From Candidatus Phelpsiimicrobium noxiivivens (GTDB taxonomy: Bacteria; Omnitrophota; Gorgyraeia; Velamenicoccales; Velamenicoccaceae), in the NCBI GenBank assembly GCA_001873995.1, contig MNVR01000032.1:1-64000 (forward strand): a stretch of DNA of 64,000 bases, read 5' to 3'. The notes below the pieces were generated by a model. That model was given only the letters and a program-made list of their open reading frames with translations. It did no database searches and was not told the DNA's origin. Position numbers and translations under genes: made by a program. Of the stretch, positions 1 to 9,000 are shown piece after piece (position 1 is the stretch's first letter; every line of letters begins with the position of its first letter).

Positions 1-1
1 A

Positions 2-3000
2 AGCAGCCATCGTTCCGGCTTCGTTAAGGAGAATTGCCCGCGTGTCGTCCGCTTTTTCTCTGAGCACAAGATCGCGGATAAGAACGGGCAATCTAATATT
101 TTGAACGCGGCGTTGGTCATGATCCATTTTGAGGATCAGAAGCATAGTTCATCTCCTATGCTCATCGCTTCCAGCCTGGTCAGGGAGACATCCCATGACC
201 GGATGGAAGCTGTTATCGACGTGTGGCGCGGATACAGGCTGGCCGGAGAGCGGATGACCATGAAGGAAGTCTTGCTGCGCACGGCCTTTCATTTTGCCGC
301 GGAAGCAACACCGCAGGATTTGGAGGCGGCTTTGGGGCTTGCGGAAAAAACCGTGTATCTGCTGGGAGACGAATGGAGCATCCTGGCGGCTTCGCTGGCC
401 TTTGCGCATTCCGACAGCATCGAGGGGGAGTTTAAACGCAGATTGACCGGCAATTTTTATGCGCTGGGGTTGAACAACATGCGGTATATTGATCAATCGG
501 TCATCGCTGTTGAGAATATTCTCACGCTGACGGAACAAGCCCGGAAAGGGATCAAGGTTCAGGAACAAAGTTGCGGGCATATCAGGCGTTTGATTGGGAT
601 TTTAGATGAGGTCGGAGTTTTGGAGAAGGTCGCCTTGGATCAACCGAGGGCGGCGTTATTTTATTATGTGATCGCCTCATTTTTTCAGAGGCATACTATT
701 TCCGAAATTCATGAAAAGCTTAGAGCGATCGGACGTCAATCTTTGTTTGAATATTATTTTGATAATACCGGATGGAAACCAGACCACTTGAATAAACTCG
801 CTCTTCACGGGCGGGCAGGGATGTTTTCTTCCAGGAATATTCATGACGGGGTTGAAGCCGCCAGACAAGCGATGGATCGGGCGGTGGAGGAGATTTTGCC
901 GAATGATTTCGGGCCGCTTCATTTAAAGACGCCTGGCGAAGTTTACATTTGGCTGGCATTTAATTCAGGGAAGAAGCAAGTGGTTATGGAAAGATTAGCG
1001 CGGCCCGTTAAGTTTATCATTCAGATTCCTGTTGCCGGAGCAAAAGCCAGAGAGGCAGTGATCAGTGTCAACTGTAAAGCCGACCGGATCGGACTTCTTC
1101 ATGACATAACCGCGGTGCTGAAGGCCGCTCAGGTGAATATTAAAACGATTGTAACCAGGGGGAGGAAGGTCAGGATCGCCATCGGGCCTGCCATCCCATT
1201 GTCAGGCGTGATGGCCATGATGGATATTTTTTCCGGGAATTACGATGTCCATTTGACCGTGAGAGAAACCGGACGGAAAAAAGGATCTTCTTCGGCCCCT
1301 GTGGAAGAACCGGAATCTTCGCAGGGGGAGGGTCAGAGTGCTGCTGTTCCGGGCAGTGGTTCCAGCCCCATCCGGCAAACAGTCCGTGACCGGTTTTCGG
1401 AAATGAGGCTTTCGGCTTTGATCTTGAAGTATCTGGGCAGGGAACGAGCAGGGGATTTAATGAACCGTTTGATTGGGGCGCCCGGCCTTAAATTTGTAAC
1501 ATTTCTTGTGTTTACAGCGGCATTGTTCAGGAAAAATATCCGGCCTAAAGCGCGGCGTATCCGGTATTTCTTCCTGTCGATCGCGGGCCTCATTGCCATG
1601 TTTGATTTGCCGAGTACTAAAGAATGGAAGTTTCCGGATGTTCAGGCGGCGGAACTGGAGATCCCGGTTGAAAAAGCGGTTGTCTTGGAACAAAGGGCCG
1701 CTGAGTTAACGGGTTATCCGCTGCAGATGGAGGTTGATATAGAACGGTTTTCATCGCCTGAAGAATTGCGTGCGATCCGGTTTTCCAAGAGGCAGCCTTA
1801 TGTTGTCCGTCAATTGGAAGGCCGGCCGATTTATTATTTCGGGTTTTTTGACCGGCATATTCAGGGCGGGATGCTGGGCCGTATACAGATCTTTGTCGAG
1901 GTTAGGCCCGGGCAACTGGCGGATGAAAAGGAACTGATGGATTTGCACGGCGGAGTCAGGGGGCATGACTACCGCCTCTTAGACATCGCCCGGTTCTTCA
2001 CAGAGGCCTCAAGACAAAATATTTCTCTGAATATTCTAGAAATACGTCTGAAAAAAGAACTCCTGGCCGGCGGATTGCTTAAGAAGACCAGTCTCGGTTA
2101 TCAAGCCACGCAAGTTGCCGCCTTGATTAGCACGGTGCAGGGGGAGAAACTTGCTGTGATCGAGCATGAATTGATCCATGCCGCATATTTTACGGAGCCG
2201 TTGCTTGCGGACGCGTATGGACGTTTGTGGGATAGGCTCACGTCCGAAGAGCAGGCTCGGGTTACGCGTATTCTATTGGTTTTCAGTGATTATGATTTTA
2301 ACAATGATCACGATCTTTTGGTCAGGGAATTTATTGCGTATTTTCAAAATCCCGACGCCTTATTGATGCCGTATCTTCGGTTGTATGGGAGGTACCTGCC
2401 GTTTTCTTTTAAAGGGAGCTCCTTGGACAAGATCAAGGATTTGTACGGAAAGGACGGGGATCTTCGGCCTGAAGTAGTTGCCTGGATTGAGACTCTGGGA
2501 GAGAAGGTTGCTGCGGTCGAAAGGGCCTTTCGGCTTGATCAGAAAATCCCGGGTGGCGTCTCCAGCCCGGTTTTCACGCCTTTGCCGTTGATGGCCCCTG
2601 TTTTAGTCAGGACGGTTTTCGGTACATCGTCTCTCAGATATATCCTTCGGGGAGAAGAATCTCGCGATCCGGGAGACCTCGATGGAAGTTCACCGGTCAA
2701 TATAAAACTACCCTTTGGGGTCGCTCAGACCTTCCGTGGCTGGTTTGTCGATGCCGATCCTCTTGCTGATAATGGCGCAAGGGTAGTTTTGAAAATAAAA
2801 AGGGCAGATGTATCAGGTTCGCCCGCTAAGATAGATCGGAACGATTATAAGGCAAAAGAAAGGGGTGTAGGATGGTCAACTGCAAACTTCAGTTCAGTTT
2901 CTTCTTCGCGCGGTCAGACGGCGCCCTTTGTTGCTCTGCCTATGATGCCGCGCGCCGCGACTGCTTTGCCTATTGCATCCAGCCTGACGGGACGGTCCAC

Positions 3001-6000
3001 GAGCGCTGCGAATCATATCCGCTCAGCGAGTGGAAATATTTACCCGCAGCAGAGGCTGATATCGTCCGCGACCTCGCAGTCCGTTCCCAGCGCCTCATCC
3101 CCAATTACAGGGTGTAATGAAAAAGATCAGATGCAGCGCAGGATCGTCATTCCTATACGCATCGGCGCCAGCAAGGCGCAGATTTACAAGACCGTCAACA
3201 AGACAATGATCGAAGATGGCATGGCCTCATTTGGCTTGCGTTCCTCCAGCAGCCCTGTTTCAAACAACCTTATTACAGTTGTATCGGAGAAGGCTAAGTT
3301 TATCAGTAACAAGAGGTTGCCATTGGTTCTTGAAACGCGTCCTTTTGCCAAAGGCGAAGAAGTTCCGTTTGAAGGCCGCAGCGAAAGGGTTGTCTATGCA
3401 GAAGAGGGCGCAATAAAGGTTAGGTTAGCCGATGGCAAGGAAGTGGTTTTGGATCAAGGAGCCCTTTTTAAAACATATTTGGGAACAAAACTCTTCGCGC
3501 AGCAGGATTCTTTCGTGGCTATTGTCAGCGAAACACTGGATAATGATCTCGTTAAGCACGCCCTGGAAGCTGTTGCTTACATTGATGCCGAGATAGGTTG
3601 TCGCCAGGCCTCTATCCCGATCTTTGATTTTGTCCCAAAAATGTTTGAGTCGTCGTTGATTAATATCATCCGAAATGACATTTCCACAGATCAGGTGGCG
3701 GCCATGGAGATCGGCGCAGGGGACGGCTGGTTTGCATCCAAGATCAGGGCAGCGCTCCGCAGCGCTGGATTTGACGTCCGCCTGATTGCCGTTGAAAAAG
3801 ACGGGGCTATGGTGCAAAAAGCAGAAGAGCGGCATATCATCGCCGCCCACATGGATGTGGCTGAAGCTGTGTCGGCCTATTCGCCAAAATCCCAAGATAT
3901 TATTTTTATCAATGCACCGTGGCATCTGCACCAAATGCTTAGAGCCGCAGCTAAGCTTATCAAAGATAACGGCCTTGTTATCATTCGCCTGGATAGGGAA
4001 GGAGAAACAAATCGGCAGCTTGATACGGCAGCGATCAGACGTTCCTCCGATGAAGAAAGAAGGCCTATTGAGGTTTTAGAATATCTGCCGAGTAACTATC
4101 CGCATCGCTTTTGGCTCCTGGAAGAATATCCTAACGCCAATGGCCTCATTATTGTGGGGTCCGTTTCTTCGAAAAAGACTTCTTCCAGCCCGATATCGCC
4201 CGCAGAGGAGCTTGTCAAAAGAGTTATAACTGAGACAGAACAAAATTATGGGCGAGAGGACATAGAAGTTTTGAAAGAAGCGATGTATCTGGCGCAAGAT
4301 CTGTATCGCGCCAAGGAATTTGCATCTAAAGAAACATATTTAAATCATGCCCTTAAAGTAGCGCAGGTCTTGATCGAATGGCGCGCTGCGATAGAAGTAG
4401 TTCTGGCAGCGGTTTTGCACAAGGCCGGGAGGGATGCACTTGATCAGGCTCTTAGCGAAGAATCTCTGAGCGGGGGCTGGGTTTTAAAAAATAAAGATCT
4501 GGAAAAAATTAAGGCGATGGTTCTAAGGCTGCAGAGGATTGTTGACAGGTGGCCATATCTCGGCGGCTATATCCGTTATGTCAAAGGTAGCCGCACAGTT
4601 CAGAATTATCAGAACGCCATTATCCTCATGACCGAAGAGGATCCATTGACGCTTCTTTTGGTCTTTGCCGATAAGCTCCAGGCTGTTTCAAAAGAGGCAA
4701 CGAAAGAGGAGAGGGATTATCGCTATAACGAGCTCCAACACATTTTTATTCCTTTGGCAGCGCGTTTGAATGCTTATGATCTTTTCGAAGGATTACGTAA
4801 TAAGGCTTTTGAGTTGCATGATCCCGAGAAATTCCAGGATGCCAGGCAGATGCGCAGGAATACCTGGGGTCTTTCGTACGGAGCAATGAAAGAAGTGCTT
4901 GGCAAGGTTGTTGAAGAGTTATCCGCGGGGCTGGAGGAGAAGAACATTGCAGCTAAGGTCGAAAGCCGTGTCAAGACGACTTATAGTATCCATGAGAAGA
5001 TTGAGAGTGACAGGCGCCCAGTTTTCACCCAGGCCAAAGAGCTTAATGACGTCATGGGCATTCGTATAATCACGGATCAGACGGATGATGCTTTAACCTT
5101 TGCTACGAATTGGCTCAACGAGAGACAGTACCCGTACGAAGTCGTTCCTAAGTTAAAGTGGGAAAAAGGGTATGAGGCTGTGCATGTGCGCTTCCTGACA
5201 GAAGAGGCGCCGGATAAGGAGCTCTTGCCGTACGAGATCATGATCATGGCGCCTGCGGAGTATAAGAAGTATTTGAGCGGCGGGTCTCAGGAGCGCTATG
5301 TGCCGCCTGCCAAAGCCCATTGGATTTACAAAGGTATTGGTTTTGATATTGTTGGCACCGAGCAGGTTTTTGATGCTGATGCTATTGAGCTGGGAGCTGA
5401 TTTTGAGGAAAATTATGCTCATTTATATCATAGCCTGGAGAAAAAGGCTTTTGTGATGTACCTGGAAAAGACGTGGCGCGGCATGGAAATGCGAGTCATC
5501 GATTTACTCAAAGGTTCGTATCCGGTAAATTTAGCGGCGCTGCCGGAGATCAATAAGTTGAACGTTTCTTATGCTGGATTTTTTGACATCAAGATAGGTA
5601 AGAGCGGTGAGGAACCGGTCAAAGAGTTTGCCCGCGAAGAGCTGGATGAAATGTATCCTTTGGCTACAGGGGCGATCATTACGCTAAAAACATCCGGCGT
5701 TGCTTTAAACAAAGAGAGATTCGAAGCGATAGAGGCCATAATCCAACCAAGCCGCGCCAAATTGGTCTTGCGGAGCCTTTTTGAGAACAAGATGAATAAA
5801 TGGATCAGCGATGGCAAGAAGGCCGTGGTTGAACATGTCGGCCGGGTGAGCAAACATTGTTATCCGTTCATGAATGTCTTTGCCAAATCTAAAGGGCTGC
5901 AGGATGTCAATGAGCTCTACGCTGCCATAGGCACCGGTGTTATTGCGTTGGCGGACCTCTTGGTTTTTTACGAGGCGCAGACCAAGCGGGAAGCCATTGT

Positions 6001-9000
6001 TGTGGCGTCGGACCGTAAAGAGATCGTGTCCGATATTTCAGACGCTCTTCTTAAGTTGGACGGCCGTATTACCGACTTAAACGAAGAAGCGGAACACGAG
6101 CAAGACGGCCAACGCATGATTAGTTTGAGGCTTAAGCTCAAGTTTGAATGCGGCATAGACGAGCAGTCTCTTAAAAAACTTCTTCTTGATCCAAAGAAAA
6201 TCCCCGGCGTAAAGAAAGTGATCATTAAATCTTCTTCTTCGCCCATAGATGAAGATTTCGGGTTTGATGATTTCAGTTATGTCAAGCAGGAGAGGGACAC
6301 GCTGCTGGAAATGCTTTTGGGGCGATTAAAGTCAGAGAAATATAGAGAGAGGATTGAGGCCATGCAGTTACTCAGGGGTTTGAAGATCCTCGATCAAAGG
6401 ATATTGTCTGGCATGATGGAACTGATAAATAATAAGCAGACGACCATGTCTGATATGCAAATACTTGAACAGGCTTTTGAGATAAATAAAGCCATAAGGA
6501 CTTTATTCCACTATACCCCAAAGATTTCTGAGATGTACACGGTTATGGATATTGATAAGTTCTCTCCCATTGCCGAATACTATACTGGAAGCATAGACGC
6601 AAAGTTATTAAGCGATTTCAATGTTTTCCTTGGCGCCGTAAAGGCTGGGATACTGGAGGATCACCGTTCTCTTTTCAAAAACATCGTCTATCCGTACGGC
6701 TGCGAAATATTCTCCGCCAGGCTTAAGCCTTTGGTTGGCCGGTATGCGTTTGAAGGCGAGCTGGTGAAAACCCCATATGATAAAGTATTAGCTGCATTGC
6801 TTGGCATAGATTTTCACGCTTACTGGGTTATTTCGCTGGGGTCGCTGGACCTTATCTTTGATGTGGCAGCAGACCAGTTCGCAAAGATCGGCCGCGAAAA
6901 ATATGCTCAGATAGCGTCTGTTGTCATCCCGTTTGGTATTGTGCGCAATTCGCCGCAAAGATTTCCTATGTACAGTGCTGTTTTGCCTGGTGAGGAGATA
7001 TTAAATAGCGCGGGTGGTTCTTTCAGCCCTGTGGGTGATGGGGAAGAAGCCGGCAAAGGTAGCGGGGAGCGGGATGCCTTGAAGATCTATCTAAAGGAAA
7101 TCAGGGTTTTTGAATTACTTGGGGCAGACGAAGAAGAGAGGCTTAGTCGGATAATTTTGTCTTCTGAGCCGCCGAGCGATGACTATATGCAGGCCAGGGA
7201 GGTGCTGATCCAGTCGAACTTGAGACTTGTTGTGTCCATAGCGCGTAAGAATGAATGGAAGGGTTCAGGGGCCGGGCTGGACCTGCTCGACCTGATCCAG
7301 ACCGGGAATAAGATGCTCATACGCGTGGCTGAGAAGTTTGAGGCATCTAAGGGCAAGTTCTCTAACTACGCAGGCCGATGTATTGAATATGCGCTTAAGC
7401 GCGCCATAGGGGAGGAGCCGCAGTTGCCCGCAGACAAGTTACACAAGTTTTACGCCCTAAAAAAAGAATTAGGCGGGATGCCTACAGCACAGGAGGCGGC
7501 GAATAAATTTGGCGTAACAGATTACGAGTCCGGCCTTATATTAATGGCTAATCAGTATGACTCCCTGGAAAGGCCTGTGGGCGAAGACGGCGACAGCGCG
7601 TTAGGGGATTTCATCGCAGGGTCTGACGCCAGGACAGAAGACTTAGGCGGCATGGAATACAACGAATCCATAATGCTTTTGAAACGTTACATGGACAAGA
7701 TCGGGATAATAAAGCGGCATCAGGATATGTTCCTTATGCGCGAATATACCGAAGGAGAGCCGCCTTCGTTCAAAGATATTGGCATAGTTTTTAAAGATGC
7801 CGTAGGCGAGCGCCAGATCTCAGGCGTGAGGGTCAGGGCTATCATAGGATACGTTAAAAATAAGGTCCGCGATAATATGGAATCTGACGGAATAAGGGCG
7901 CTGGGTCGCGAGCAGATGGTTGAACTTTTTAAGGCGCATGGCATAAAAGACGGCGTTTCTTTGCTAATTACCGCTATTTTGCAGGCAGATATCGGCCATA
8001 ATTTGAGTTCAAGCCCGGTGGAAGAATGGAATGAAAATCTAAAAGAAATAAAGATAACTTCGCAGCGTCGAAGAGTTTTCCTTAAGAGCGTGATGGAATT
8101 TTTAAGAGAGTATAAGCCCTTGCGCAAAGATTTGGACCGGTTGGTTAAAGAATATGGCGATCTTTTGAGCAAGTTTGACCCAAAGAGAACGAATGCCGCA
8201 AGGCAGACTAAAGCCAAGGGTCAGGAATTGCGAGGCCTTTCGGGAAAATTTTTAGATATTATAGGATATCAGCCTTCAACTGCACTTCTGGCGCAAAAGC
8301 GGGTCTTTTCTCCATCAAGGGAATATTCTAATGTTCTTAGGTTTATTTTCGTCCACAACTCTATGTCCGTCTCCAATCTTCTCTTAGGACAGATATACCT
8401 TGCTAAAGTTTTGATAGACAAAGATCATTTAACCAGGAAACAAGCCGCTGATCTGTTTGTAGCGAAAGTGTTTAGCATCGCAAATCTATACATGCAGCGC
8501 TACTCTCAAGAGCTCGGTCATTGGCTCGATTTTATATTTAAGGGAGAGCTTTATAATGGAACGTATTTGTTCAAGATCTTTTCAGAGGGCCGGTTAGAGA
8601 TGCTGATCGCCAGTCTTTTGCATCTGACAGAGTTTGATCTGGAGCTTTTGCGTTTTGGCCTTGGATTTTCCCAGGACGAGGCCCAAAAATTCCACCCCGT
8701 AGGTGGAATTTATAGCGCCTTGCACGACATCGGCAAGCGCCATGTTGATATCGATCTTTTTGATTATTCGGCGGAATTGTTCGAAAAGGATCTACAGACC
8801 AATAATTCCAATGCGGGTTTGGATAATTCCAATGCGGGTTTGGAAGGGTTAAACGGCAGTGGCGCTTCCTCGCCGGTTAAGAATTTTTCCGGCTTGGCCC
8901 AGAATAAGAAGGTTTATCTCCTCTTGGAAAAGGCCGCTGATTTTATAAGGGCAAACAGATTAAATAATGCGCAGGCGTTGTTAGACGATATTTCAAGAGC

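Noticed and set aside
149-580. Minus-strand ORF of 143 codons within the giant gene
   Set aside because: It mirrors the coding strand of a well-supported frame and has no ribosome site or recognisable domain.
7720-8217. 165-codon minus-strand ORF opposite the sigma-like unit
   Set aside because: Its length follows from codon bias of the coding strand; the product is low-complexity Ser/Leu-rich.
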